A stretch of 64,000 nucleotides of DNA from Candidatus Defluviilinea proxima (GCA_016721115.1 JADKIW010000001.1:3177501-3241500), one strand, 5' to 3'. Counted from the stretch's first letter, positions 41,318 through 50,312 are shown. Notes: a model not told the origin generated them from the sequence alone. Made by a program: numbers and translations.

Positions 41318-42598
41318 ATGTCACGTTCATTGTTTCTTGGGATCATCATATATGTTCTGCTGGTCACCGGCATGGCAACGGTGCGCGGGGGAATGATCGC
41401 GCTTTCGTTGCCGCTGGTTGTGTATTTGCTAGCAGGTTTTTTGTTGATCCCCGATAAAGTCAAATTGGAAGCTACGCGTCATTTGAGCGCTGAACGTGTT
41501 TCGCCCAATGCTGATGTCACGGTAACTGTGACGATCACCAATCGCGGCTCTGATTTGGATGAAGTTCTCGTCGAAGATATTTTGCCCGCGGATTTGAAGA
41601 TCCGCGTCGAACATAACCGACATCTGATTCGGCTTCCGAAAGATTCATCCTACACTTTTAGCTATGTGGTGTACGGTCCGCGTGGGGGATATGGGTTTGA
41701 AACAGTCAAGGCGGAGATCAAAGATATTTTGGCAGTGACCAGCCGCGAGGTCCAGATGGAGGCGAAGGGACAGTTATTTGTCTTTCCGCCGCTGACTCGT
41801 CTACGTCACGTTGCGATTCGTCCTCGCCGTACCCGAGTCTATGCAGGGACGATCCCTGCGCGGGCGGGTGGTTCCGGCACAGAGTTTTATGGAGTCCGCG
41901 AATATCAGCCGGGCGATTCGCCGCATGCGATCAATTGGCGGGCGAGCGCGCATAGTATGGACGCGTTGTATTCGAACGAGTTTCAACAGGAGCGTGTGGC
42001 GGATGTGGGGATCATCCTTGATGGCCGCGTGCGGACAAATGCGTTCACACATGGCCATTCGTTATTCGAACATTCGGTGCAGGCCGCAGCCGCATTGACG
42101 GATGCGTTGCTATTTCAGGGGAATCGTGTGGGGTTGTTGGTGTATGCAAAGTATCTGGGTTGGACATTCCCCGGTTATGGCAGGGTTCAGCGCGAGCGGA
42201 TTTTACATGCGCTGGCGCATGCGAGGCCTGGCGGTAGTGAAGTATTCTCAGATCTTGAACATTTACCAGCGAGGTTTTTCCCACCAGAGTCGCAGATCAT
42301 TTTGGTCTCGCCGTTATTGGATGGCGATTTGCAACCGTTGGTGCAGTTGCGCGCGCAAGGGTATCAGGTGTTGGTGGTGAGCCCAGACCATGTGAAGTTC
42401 GAGACATCCTATTTACCAAAGCATCGTAATGTAGAATTAGCTTCGCGTGTGGTTCAATTGGAACGACAGTTGATCTTGCAAAAGGCACAACGTGCGGGCA
42501 TTCAGGTTTTGGATTGGGATGTGAACGAGCCGTTCGATCAGGTTGTACAGCGCAAGTTGAGTCGTCCGCCGGGCTGGTTGCGGACGGTGGGAAGATAA
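41318..42598 (+). CDS. DUF58 domain protein (MoxR partner)
   Basis: 426 residues from ATG 41318, preceded by GAGGAAA; a longer upstream frame runs through the repeat and is not real. Two N-terminal helices (residues ~4-45) are followed by a CARDB-like beta domain. The DUF58 core is at EFYGVREYQPGDSPHAINWRASAHS, the family signature, followed by a von Willebrand-like fold. DUF58 proteins work with MoxR ATPases in envelope or protein-maturation pathways. Confidence 0.93.
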   Translation: MSRSLFLGIIIYVLLVTGMATVRGGMIALSLPLVVYLLAGFLLIPDKVKLEATRHLSAERVSPNADVTVTVTITNRGSDLDEVLVEDILPADLKIRVEHNRHLIRLPKDSSYTFSYVVYGPRGGYGFETVKAEIKDILAVTSREVQMEAKGQLFVFPPLTRLRHVAIRPRRTRVYAGTIPARAGGSGTEFYGVREYQPGDSPHAINWRASAHSMDALYSNEFQQERVADVGIILDGRVRTNAFTHGHSLFEHSVQAAAALTDALLFQGNRVGLLVYAKYLGWTFPGYGRVQRERILHALAHARPGGSEVFSDLEHLPARFFPPESQIILVSPLLDGDLQPLVQLRAQGYQVLVVSPDHVKFETSYLPKHRNVELASRVVQLERQLILQKAQRAGIQVLDWDVNEPFDQVVQRKLSRPPGWLRTVGR

Positions 42599-42610
42599 TA
42601 AAAGCAACAC

Positions 42611-42698
42611 GGTGGTTGAGACGCAAGCAGTCGAAACCACCATGTAAGCAAAGCAACTTCGGTTAGTGGTGGTTTCGATACCTTCGTACTCAACCACC
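42611..42698. repeat. Two inverted hairpin elements (GGTGGTT...AACCACC)
   Basis: Left element 42611-42641 and right element 42668-42698 are inverted copies of each other. Each is also a hairpin with GGTGGTT/AACCACC arms, so the locus can fold as two small hairpins or one long one. It lies between the DUF58 gene and the next membrane protein and resembles REP-like elements. Confidence 0.8.
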
Positions 42699-42717
42699 GA
42701 ATTTATGAGGTTATTGA

Positions 42718-43212
42718 ATGACAATCGTTGCAATGGCATTAAGCATCATCATTGGAACAGCCTCGCTTGCGTATGGATATTCGCAGGCGGATTTTGGTGA
42801 CCCTGCACGTTGGATCGCGCTATTGGGAATCCTTTGGCTGGCGGCGCATTGGCGTAGGGTCTATTGGTTTTCTTCTGTTGCTTTTTTTCTTATGATCGTT
42901 GCTGCGGCCTTTGGCGTTTGGCGCGAATTTTCCACAGTATGGATGTTCCTTGGTGCGCTTGGTGGTCTGCTCGGCTGGGACCTATCCGATTTTGCACGGA
43001 GGTTACGATACGCCGCCCCAACAGATAATGTTGAGGACATGGAACGACGCCATTTAACACGCGTAGGCGTTGTCGCTGTGTTGGGATTTGGGTTGTCGTA
43101 CTTGAGCGCGGTGTTACAAGTCAAGCGGCTGGCGTTCGAGGTGGCCGTGGGCTTGATCCTGCTCGCAGCTTTTGGGGTGACGAGGTTGGTAGTGAGGTTG
43201 AGGAAATATTAG
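42718..43212 (+). CDS. Hypothetical membrane protein after the MoxR cluster
   Basis: 164 residues with about five hydrophobic helices (for example ALSIIIGTASLAYGYS, VYWFSSVAFFLMIVAAAFG, FEVAVGLILLAAFGV). A charged loop MERRHLTRVG lies between helices 4 and 5. No named family seen. It follows the MoxR-DUF58 genes, separated by a repeat. The stop overlaps the stop of the convergent TPR gene by 4 bp. Confidence 0.75.
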   Translation: MTIVAMALSIIIGTASLAYGYSQADFGDPARWIALLGILWLAAHWRRVYWFSSVAFFLMIVAAAFGVWREFSTVWMFLGALGGLLGWDLSDFARRLRYAAPTDNVEDMERRHLTRVGVVAVLGFGLSYLSAVLQVKRLAFEVAVGLILLAAFGVTRLVVRLRKY

Positions 43213-44786
43213 TGAGGAATGGGTGTGGCTTCATAAGGGGCTATTCGGGTCAATTCTAAGGATTTACTGCCCAATTCTGCTAATTGCTTTTGAATGTCCC
43301 AACGTAGGTGATTGAATGTTGGGTTTAGGGTTGCCTCCGCAATTTGTAAAAGCTGAATCGCATCATCTTTTCTGCCATCATCCAAAGCCATAAGTGCTTC
43401 AACGTAGGTTAACATGCCTCCTCGTCCCCATGTTCTTGGCATACCTTCATAGAGGTCTTGTTGCGCTAGATCTCTTTTCCCCGTTTCATAGTATATATAT
43501 GCACGTAGATAATATTGCCACCCAGATAATTCGCAATCACAAATTCTCTTATCTAAAAGCGGTAACGCTTCACTGTAACGCCCCAATAAAACCAGGTATT
43601 GAATTTTCATGGTTGTCTTGATGTCCATATTCTCATTGTTGAACATGGAAGCGTTGATTGATTTGAGTGCTTCATCCAACCTTCCAAGGCATGCCAATGC
43701 TTGCGAGCGGATGTTCAAGGCACCACCAAGAGTGGTATCTCCCTGTGGTAATTTGTCGATAATTTGTTGTGAAAGTTCTAAAGCCTTCTCGCATTGATTA
43801 GAATAGATTAAATCAACAACTATCGAACGATCAGGGTACTCGGCTGATGTCCCCAATTCGTAGGCTTTGTATGCATTATCTAAGCTAAGAGCTGCTAAAT
43901 ACTCAGTATCAACGTTGTATTCCGTGGTGGAACTAAGTGATACATAGACGCTCCCTCGTAGTGAGTAATAATCCCCAACGTCAGGACGCAGGGCAATTGC
44001 TGTATCTATATCATGAAGTATAAACTCAAGCTTGGATCTATATGTGCCCAGACTTCCAACTGCTTTGATTATTTTATAAGCGGCGGATGCACGCTGGTAA
44101 TATGCATCCGCATTTTGCGGATCTCCTGCAATGATCTGTGTCCAATAGGTAATGCTTGTGTTGTTGTAAAAGTCCGCCATCGCAGGGTCGTCAGATGAAA
44201 CGCCGGGTAATGGAGTAGCTGTATTGGCGAACGTTGAGGTTGGGTGCGGTGTCGATGAAGGTATTTTGGTTACTGTGCTTACGATGGGAATATTTTCTGG
44301 CACTTGTGTGTTTTGTGCGGTGATTATGCTAGGTTGCGATTTGATGACCCCGCCTGTAAGTAGACCACTGAAGTATGCAACGCCTAGAAACATTCCTGCG
44401 CAAAGGATGCCCCCTATTATTATTCCCATTGTGCTATAGATGCTGGGGATGTTGTTTCGTTTTTTTGCGTGCGTTCTTTGTTTTTGCTCCACTGGTAATT
44501 GAGTAGTTTGTTGCTTAAGTTGATCATTTTTCTTTTCTGTTAGTTCTGGGTGTGCTAGGCTTGCCAAAGCTTGAGTTGCACGTTCGTTTTCAGGATTGAT
44601 AGCTAAGACTTTTTGATAACAAATCTTTTTCTTTTCGTTATCATTGATGCAATACCCTAAATATAGCCATCCCAACTCAGAATTTGGGTTGTTTTGAACT
44701 GTCTGGGCAAAGTAGGATTGTGCTTTTTCCAGGTTTCCCGCCTTTGCTGCGTCGATTCCAAGTTTTAGTGTTTCGCTTTCTGTCAT
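43209..44786 (-). CDS. TPR-repeat membrane protein
   Basis: 525 residues. The N-terminus has cytoplasmic tetratricopeptide helices (TLKLGIDAAKAGNLEKAQSY, GWLYLGYCINDNEKKK). A Lys/Gln-rich stretch follows, then a transmembrane helix at about residues 118-142 (MGIIIGGILCAGMFLGVAYFS), a Thr/Pro linker and a long outer TPR region to the C-terminus (repeated AYYQRASAAYKII, ALDNAYKAYEL and similar). It could link cytoplasmic and outer assemblies. It resembles the discoidin protein at 47.4 kb in having an anchor plus TPR, but not in sequence. Confidence 0.85.
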   Translation of the reverse strand: MTESETLKLGIDAAKAGNLEKAQSYFAQTVQNNPNSELGWLYLGYCINDNEKKKICYQKVLAINPENERATQALASLAHPELTEKKNDQLKQQTTQLPVEQKQRTHAKKRNNIPSIYSTMGIIIGGILCAGMFLGVAYFSGLLTGGVIKSQPSIITAQNTQVPENIPIVSTVTKIPSSTPHPTSTFANTATPLPGVSSDDPAMADFYNNTSITYWTQIIAGDPQNADAYYQRASAAYKIIKAVGSLGTYRSKLEFILHDIDTAIALRPDVGDYYSLRGSVYVSLSSTTEYNVDTEYLAALSLDNAYKAYELGTSAEYPDRSIVVDLIYSNQCEKALELSQQIIDKLPQGDTTLGGALNIRSQALACLGRLDEALKSINASMFNNENMDIKTTMKIQYLVLLGRYSEALPLLDKRICDCELSGWQYYLRAYIYYETGKRDLAQQDLYEGMPRTWGRGGMLTYVEALMALDDGRKDDAIQLLQIAEATLNPTFNHLRWDIQKQLAELGSKSLELTRIAPYEATPIPH

Positions 44787-44959
44787 ATGTTTCCACCATT
44801 AGAGTGATGAGCTACCTAAGTATGAAGGCAGGATTTTCCAGTGACTAAGCATTATTATAAATCCAATATACGTGCCCGGATAATTTCAGCTTGATATTGA
44901 AGAAGTATTGGATACAAATTATGCTCTGACCATTAGTGTGTACTATGGGTTTTAGTGGC

Positions 44960-45553
44960 TTACCACAGTCCGGACACCAAACGATATCGAACGCGCCGTT
45001 TATACTCTTGATAGCCAACTAGATTTTGTTCTAGGTAATGATCTTCATCATTTGTTTTGAGTATGTAAGCTACAACAATTACGCTTGTTAGAACTACGTT
45101 CCATTGCCAAAGAAATACCAAGCCCAGACCAACATTCATCAAAATTGCGAAGGTGTATATTGGGTGACGTAGGAAATGATAAGGTCCAGTGTCTATTACT
45201 TGATGGTTGTTTAACAGGTTAGTCTCTGCTGTCCAAAATTTCCCCAAATAGTGACGACAATAAAACATGCCTATGATGCCTGAAATTGAGAATACCGTGC
45301 CAGTGCATGTGGCCGTCAGATTTTCTGCAAGGGCGATGGGCGATAATTGCAGGCTGGCGAGAATCCCAGTGCTTATTACTCCGATGGAACAGAGGAGAAT
45401 CACCATTAATGTGACTGTGTCAAAACGAGAACTTTTTAAGCGCAATGAGGTCTGAATATCGACGATTATCTTTTTCCCGCCTTGCCAATAGCGAACAATC
45501 CAGACCAAAAAACTGCCAATAGTAATCCATCGTAATATTGTTATGCTGATCAT
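44960..45553 (-). CDS. Isoprenylcysteine methyltransferase-like membrane enzyme
   Basis: 197 residues, about five hydrophobic helices. The C-terminal motif HFLRHPIYTFAILMNVGLGL, followed by a conserved Glu/Asp-Tyr segment (EDHYLEQNLVGYQEYKRRV), matches the ICMT/PEMT membrane methyltransferase family, which uses SAM on the cytosolic face. Bacterial members modify small lipids or isoprenoid substrates; the substrate is unknown. It begins 9 bp downstream of the following hypothetical gene's stop. Confidence 0.85.
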   Translation of the reverse strand: MISITILRWITIGSFLVWIVRYWQGGKKIIVDIQTSLRLKSSRFDTVTLMVILLCSIGVISTGILASLQLSPIALAENLTATCTGTVFSISGIIGMFYCRHYLGKFWTAETNLLNNHQVIDTGPYHFLRHPIYTFAILMNVGLGLVFLWQWNVVLTSVIVVAYILKTNDEDHYLEQNLVGYQEYKRRVRYRLVSGLW

Positions 45554-45562
45554 GCGAATTGC

Positions 45563-45982
45563 TTACGAGGCGGAAACACCGTTATTGAACAACGCCTTTA
45601 CGGATGGACGCATCAGAATGATGATGGTAAAAACTCCAAGAACCGTACCAAAGGGTGTAAATATGCAGCTCACCCCGGCCATGACCATGCAAAAGAGCCA
45701 GCGCTGATGCTTGCTAAGAAAATAGCCCGATACTGCCAGACAGATCGCAAATGCCCATCCGAAAAATATTATGGCAGCAGGAATAAGTGTGAACATGAGG
45801 CCGAACACAGAAACAGGAAATGGCATATCTGTGGGCCGAGCTTCTGAGAAAAAGTCGCCTGTCAACATTGAGATTCCGATCATCAGATGAAAAATCGGAA
45901 AACATGCAAACAAGCCTGCAAACCCCGCAACAATATAATGGAAAATGGCGAGTATCTTAATTTGGTCGAGATCTTCTTTCAT
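45563..45982 (-). CDS. Hypothetical four-helix membrane protein
   Basis: 139 residues with three to four transmembrane helices (about 8-38, 55-85 and 92-125). The N-terminal KILAIFHYIVAGFAGLFACFPIFHL and the C-terminal GVSCIFTPFGTVLGVFTIIIL occur in small membrane proteins of unknown function found in many environmental genomes. GAGGATAG precedes the ATG. It is 9 bp upstream of the ICMT-like gene and probably co-transcribed. Confidence 0.75.
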   Translation of the reverse strand: MKEDLDQIKILAIFHYIVAGFAGLFACFPIFHLMIGISMLTGDFFSEARPTDMPFPVSVFGLMFTLIPAAIIFFGWAFAICLAVSGYFLSKHQRWLFCMVMAGVSCIFTPFGTVLGVFTIIILMRPSVKALFNNGVSAS

Positions 45983-46154
45983 GGCAACTATCCTCCTGTT
46001 TTTTTGAATTTATGAATAACTGGTGGCCCAATGGCAGGTATTATCTATGATAGGCGAGCATGGAATCTCAAGGCAAAGAAAACTTGATGCGAGAAAAAAT
46101 ACTCGGAAATGTGCGGAATCCACAGCGCCTAATATATGTTGTGTTGAGTAGCTA

Positions 46155-47138
46155 TTAGGTAGCAAGCCTCTTTAGCTGTTGCCACGAATTAATGTCTGTA
46201 AAGTAAATATGATTCATTATGGCAAACCCTTTTGCATTATTGGATATCTCTCCTACAACAATTAACCAAATTTTTATCTTGGGATATTGTTGTTGAATAG
46301 AAAGCAGTCGTTCTAACACAGAAATTCCAGTTGTATGAATATATGCTCCTTTGACTTCGACAACCCACTTTATTCCGCTGGGTTCCATACCAACAAAATC
46401 AGGGGTGTATTTTTTGTTTTTAATATTGTACGGCTGTTGCGTTTGTGAGACTATAGGCAACGTTATATCTTTATCTGTGCCAAGTAATAGACCAGGAACT
46501 TCTTTTCCAGACAAAGCCGAAAGGACATCATACACTTCTTTTTCGATTATGCTGTCATACTTTATAACAGTATCACGGAGAGCCTCAGCCTTCTTGTGTA
46601 GTGACTTGCTCTCTTTTGAGTATTTTTCTAGCTCTATCCCAAGTTCCTTGCGAAGAAATTTCTCGATAATGTCAACGAAACTGCTAATCTCTGCCCATAA
46701 CTGGTGTTTATTCCCTGTAACTTTATAGTGTTCAAATTGATTTCTGTAGTCCTGTATTTTTCTGATTACTTCAAGCTCATCTTGAGAAAAAGTTACCTTT
46801 GGCCCAATTTCAAGCCGCTCCAACGCATCATCTAGATCTACTGTATTCGGAATTTTCTTGCCTAGTTGCAGTTTAGACTTTATTTCAGACAATCTTCCTA
46901 CAAAAATAAGTTCGGGTATGTGGCGTGATAAGCGTTCTTTGAGTAAAAGCAAAAAGCCAGAAAAAAGATTGGTTATCCCATATTTATAATTACGAATTTC
47001 AACTTCAGTTGCTTTAGCATTCTTCAATGCATGATTCTCTCCAAATAATTCATCCATTCCCTTAAGTATGAAGTCCAATCCGTTTTCGAGAAGGTTTAAG
47101 GAGAGGTGCGATTCTGGGGGTGTTGCCTTTGCATTCAT
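46155..47138 (-). CDS. Candidate HEPN plus PD-(D/E)XK nuclease
   Basis: 327 residues. The N-terminal half is helical and contains YRNQFEHYK: Arg132 and His137 form the R-x4-H motif of HEPN-type RNases. The C-terminal half shows a PD-(D/E)XK pattern: YTPDFVG (Asp247) then KWVVEVKGAY (Glu261, Lys263) on successive strands, with a following Ile/Gln helix. A fusion of these two toxin/defence-type domains is unusual and suggests a phage-defence or toxin protein. It stands alone between ~170-bp and ~260-bp gaps in AT-rich surroundings, with no antitoxin gene seen. The HEPN call rests mainly on the short motif. Confidence 0.6.
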   Translation of the reverse strand: MNAKATPPESHLSLNLLENGLDFILKGMDELFGENHALKNAKATEVEIRNYKYGITNLFSGFLLLLKERLSRHIPELIFVGRLSEIKSKLQLGKKIPNTVDLDDALERLEIGPKVTFSQDELEVIRKIQDYRNQFEHYKVTGNKHQLWAEISSFVDIIEKFLRKELGIELEKYSKESKSLHKKAEALRDTVIKYDSIIEKEVYDVLSALSGKEVPGLLLGTDKDITLPIVSQTQQPYNIKNKKYTPDFVGMEPSGIKWVVEVKGAYIHTTGISVLERLLSIQQQYPKIKIWLIVVGEISNNAKGFAIMNHIYFTDINSWQQLKRLAT

Positions 47139-47287
47139 AAAGTACTGCCTGATTTATTTGGATGGTATTACCCAACTATTATTTAGACGGCGATTTCCCA
47201 TATAATGCTTATATACTGACTATTTCAACTGTACACCTAATTCAATTATGATATTAGGCGGCCGAAGATATAAATCGAACAAATGAA

Positions 47288-47369
47288 TTATATGTTGGCT
47301 ACGACAAAAAGGCAATTGACTTACAAAATAAACTTTAGCTTCTTCGACAACAAAAATAACGGATAATAC
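47288..47369. repeat. Copy of the acyltransferase 3' end (direct repeat, left copy)
   Basis: 47321-47369 is identical except for one base to 48351-48399, the last 49 bases of the acyltransferase gene. Similarity continues leftward to ~47288 against ~48310. It is a remnant with no start codon, so a non-coding scar. Confidence 0.85.
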
Positions 47370-47395
47370 CAAACTAAATTGAATTGCTAAACCAT

Positions 47396-48283
47396 TCAAT
47401 CCTGATATGGTTGATCAGGGGGAAGCACCACAAAAACAGTTAGGTCTGCCCATCCTCCATCCCATCCTGTGGCGTAAAAACCCACATACCGAGCTTTTAT
47501 ATTCTCTGGCAGAGTTAGTACGCGTGGTTGACCACGATGGCTGGAATTTTCATAATTTGTCTCTTCTATTGCTACTTGCCACGTCTTCAGATCATTCGAG
47601 ACAATATAGGCCGTTCGAGGGGCCTTACTCAATCTCCCGTCCACAAAAAGCGTTGTCACAATTTGATGAATATCTTTAGGCTTGCCCAGGTCTACATAAA
47701 ACCAGGAGTTAGTTGACCCTGCACAAGTCCAAGATTTACCTGAAGTCGCCCCTGATGGATATCCTACTTGCCAATAAGATGACGCAAACGTAGGTTGGTT
47801 CCACGCCAAATCCCCCGCAATTTGGGAGAGGCTTGCAGGATCGGCAGGGAGGTTGATAGGCGCAACAGGTTCCTGCGGCTCAATATTCAACTCAAGTATT
47901 TTATAGTCCGATGGATAAACATTTTCGATTGTAGGCGGTGCGATTGGTGTTGTAATAGATGTTAGGCCTAATCTTTTTATTTCTGTTTCAACTTCAATTA
48001 ATCTGGCTTGCACGTCCTTGTAGTTTGGATCTGTTTCAAAAACCATCTCGAGTGTTACTTTTGCATCTTGCCATCGACCGAGGTTTATATATCCCAATCC
48101 TTTTTGATAAAGAAATTCCAGAGCATCGGCCGTCATGGTTGGCCCGGCTGCTATAGTTGCCTTAACTTGTTCAGTATGGACTTGGTAAATCATTGACGCA
48201 CCAAGCAAAAGGCCGATTATGACCAATAATATAGGGACAATCGTCCCCAGAATTATTCTTCCTTTAGGTGATTCGTTTTTCAT
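47396..48283 (-). CDS. Membrane-anchored discoidin-like (F5/8 type C) protein
   Basis: 295 residues. Residues ~10-32 form an N-terminal signal-anchor (IILGTIVPILLVIIGLLLGASMI). Two TPR-like helices follow (FLYQKGLGYINLGRWQDAKVTL). The C-terminal ~150 residues resemble a coagulation factor 5/8 discoidin domain: SSYWQVGYPSGATSGKSWTCAG, WFYVDLGKPKDIHQIVTTL and RYVGFYATGWDGGWADLTVF. Such domains bind carbohydrates or lipids outside the cell. The whole gene lies between two copies of an ~85-bp direct repeat, suggesting that it was inserted or duplicated here. Confidence 0.8.
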   Translation of the reverse strand: MKNESPKGRIILGTIVPILLVIIGLLLGASMIYQVHTEQVKATIAAGPTMTADALEFLYQKGLGYINLGRWQDAKVTLEMVFETDPNYKDVQARLIEVETEIKRLGLTSITTPIAPPTIENVYPSDYKILELNIEPQEPVAPINLPADPASLSQIAGDLAWNQPTFASSYWQVGYPSGATSGKSWTCAGSTNSWFYVDLGKPKDIHQIVTTLFVDGRLSKAPRTAYIVSNDLKTWQVAIEETNYENSSHRGQPRVLTLPENIKARYVGFYATGWDGGWADLTVFVVLPPDQPYQD

Positions 48284-48309
48284 ATGCAGTGTAATTTATC
48301 AGTGAGCAG

Positions 48310-48399
48310 ATTATATGCCTGCTAAGATAAAAAGACAATTTTGAACTTTCTTACAAAATAAACTTTAGCTTTTTCGACAACAAAAATAACGGATAATAC
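48310..48399. repeat. Acyltransferase 3' end and flank (direct repeat, right copy)
   Basis: The parent copy of the 47288-47369 repeat. It covers the last 49 coding bases of the acyltransferase (KKLKFIL stop) and ~40 bp downstream. The distance between copies is 1030 bp, matching the discoidin gene plus its flanks. Confidence 0.85.
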
Positions 48400-49289
48400 A
48401 CAACCAGACAAAATGCGATTGCAAACAAAAAATTCATCATCGTGGTTGTGACATGAAAGAACGTCCCGCCGACCCAGAATGAAAGCGGATGAAGAAAATA
48501 GATGGCCGAAGACAATTTGGATAAATGGTCGTTCGCAACTGTCTTTTGGATTTTGTTTGTGACAATGAAAAGCATCGGGCCGATCAGAAGCAGGGACAGG
48601 AAAATATCAATGCCGCTGGCGTCCACGCGGAAGATGTAGGCAATACAAACTTCAATCAAGAGCAAGAGAAAGCCTGCGAATAGAAGGTTTCTGACCTTTG
48701 CGTCTGAAATTTCCGAGCCATATCCCTTGCGGATAAGATATCCAGCCGTCACCATGGGGAAGGCGAAGAATAGGAAGTGACGATAGACGAAATAGGGTAG
48801 CTTTATTCCTGTGTAAAAGATGTAATACTGAATCACAACCCCGACTAGGAATAACACGAGCGCTGTGTTTGCCAGCGTTTTATCGCTTTTATTACGGAGT
48901 GCGAACAATAATGCGACGGCATACAAGAGTCCGCAGAGGTACCATAGATGGTAATACCCGAAGACACTGTATCTCGTTAGATTGTAGATAATCGTTGTAG
49001 GTGTTTGTCCCAGCGCAGGGAGGTAGAACGGAGAATAAACAGCCATCCAAAAGGCGTATCCCAGCGCGATCCTTTTTGCCCAAGATGTGAACCCTACTTT
49101 ATCCTTTATTGTCCCTGAAAGGTAATATCCGTTGATGACAAAGAATGTCGGCACCGCTATGCGAGAGATCCCATTCACGAATAATTGATTTGCTACCGGT
49201 GACGTGTCAAAGAAAAGATTGGCGTGCAAGCCAATGACCATGACCGCCAGAACAAGTTTAAGCGAGTCGTTCGCTAGATTTCGAGACAT
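48351..49289 (-). CDS. Acyltransferase 3 family membrane protein
   Basis: 312 residues with about ten helices. The N-terminus RNLANDSLKLVLAVMVIGLHANLF has the catalytic-type histidine of acyltransferase 3 (OafA/YrhL) proteins. SRIAVPTFFVINGYYLSG is the family's second conserved block. These enzymes O-acetylate or succinylate sugars on exported polysaccharide. The acceptor is unknown. It starts 2 bp downstream of the GNAT gene's stop; order on the strand is P-loop protein, GNAT, acyltransferase. Confidence 0.88.
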   Translation of the reverse strand: MSRNLANDSLKLVLAVMVIGLHANLFFDTSPVANQLFVNGISRIAVPTFFVINGYYLSGTIKDKVGFTSWAKRIALGYAFWMAVYSPFYLPALGQTPTTIIYNLTRYSVFGYYHLWYLCGLLYAVALLFALRNKSDKTLANTALVLFLVGVVIQYYIFYTGIKLPYFVYRHFLFFAFPMVTAGYLIRKGYGSEISDAKVRNLLFAGFLLLLIEVCIAYIFRVDASGIDIFLSLLLIGPMLFIVTNKIQKTVANDHLSKLSSAIYFLHPLSFWVGGTFFHVTTTMMNFLFAIAFCLVVYYPLFLLSKKLKFIL

Positions 49290-49291
49290 TC

Positions 49292-49732
49292 TTATTCACC
49301 CGTTAGGTCAAATTCATACATGACAGTATCATCTGATGCGGCTTCTCCACCCGCAGACTTGTAGAGTCTGTTCGCTGGGATGTTGCTTCGATCTGTCAGC
49401 ACCCATGCGTTCGCACATCTGAGACTTTGTCCTAACTGTAAAAGCTTCTTCATGATGGCTTTCCCGACTCCCTTGTTTTGATAGACTTGCGCAACGCCGA
49501 CTTCATTGATCCATAACTCTGCTGGCTTATCGGGATGCACATAATGAACTGCAGATGCAAAGCCGATAATAACATTATCGGACAAGGCGACTACGATGTG
49601 GTGGCGTGGGTCCGCGAGAAATTCATGGGCTGATTTTTCGTCAATGGGATTGTCAAAGATGTCCTCTGTGACATTCATCAAGAGGGGCAAGTCTGACGCG
49701 GACAATATTTTTATGACAAATTCCTCAGCCAT
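49292..49732 (-). CDS. GNAT-family N-acetyltransferase
   Basis: 146 residues. Acetyl-CoA-binding motif A is VAQVYQNKGVGKAIMKKLL (QxxGxG). The C-terminal IPANRLYKSAGGEAASDDTVMYEFD is the usual GNAT ending. The substrate is unknown; aminoglycoside or amino-acid acetylation both fit this shape. It overlaps the P-loop gene by 22 bp, so translation is probably coupled. Confidence 0.9.
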   Translation of the reverse strand: MAEEFVIKILSASDLPLLMNVTEDIFDNPIDEKSAHEFLADPRHHIVVALSDNVIIGFASAVHYVHPDKPAELWINEVGVAQVYQNKGVGKAIMKKLLQLGQSLRCANAWVLTDRSNIPANRLYKSAGGEAASDDTVMYEFDLTGE

Positions 49733-50256
49733 TGCGCTGTCTCCTTGGGGTGTTTGAAGCGTATCAACTCTAAGTGCTGATGCTCTGGTAAGGACAATAA
49801 TGCAGGATACTCACGTTTCCTGCGCCAATAGGTTTTGAATAGCCAGTTATAGAGCGAGTCGTCTGACCATAGCTTGAGATGTTTCCCAATGTTCTCGTGG
49901 TTGGTTCCCCAAAGGAGTTCTTGAGTCCACCAGCGCTTGAAGGTGCGGCGGGTGAGTTGCCAGAAGATCCTTGGAAGTGAATAATCGAGCCAGATGACAA
50001 CTTCCGCTTTGGGCCAGAGAAGATCGCGTACAACACGATAGTTACCTGCAGAAACCCAACCCGGTGATTGCGTTGCCTGCTCCACGCGTTGACGGAAGAT
50101 TTCGAGCGGGGCTTCGGTCCAGTTAGGCTCCCAGTGGAGTGCATCAAGTTCGATGAAGTGGTAGTTGAATTTATCCGCAAGTTGCTCCGCGAGTGTGGAT
50201 TTGCCAGAACTGGTGGTGCCAATCACAACGATGCGCTTATAGGGGAATGATGACAT
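49711..50256 (-). CDS. P-loop kinase-like protein (adenylate kinase/FlaR-like)
   Basis: 181 residues from ATG 50256; a GTG at 50271 is less likely. The Walker A motif is IGTTSSGKSTLAEQLA. A lid-like region WLDYSLPRIFWQLTRRTFKRWW and a C-terminal RFKHPKETAQWL match small nucleoside-kinase-like proteins annotated as DNA topology modulation protein FlaR or adenylate kinase. It is a predicted phosphotransferase. The substrate is unknown. Confidence 0.85.
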   Translation of the reverse strand: MSSFPYKRIVVIGTTSSGKSTLAEQLADKFNYHFIELDALHWEPNWTEAPLEIFRQRVEQATQSPGWVSAGNYRVVRDLLWPKAEVVIWLDYSLPRIFWQLTRRTFKRWWTQELLWGTNHENIGKHLKLWSDDSLYNWLFKTYWRRKREYPALLSLPEHQHLELIRFKHPKETAQWLRNLS

Positions 50257-50312
50257 GATGTTTTTTACCACAAAGGATATGAGGATCGCTAAGAAAATTC
50301 TTTCCTTACATA

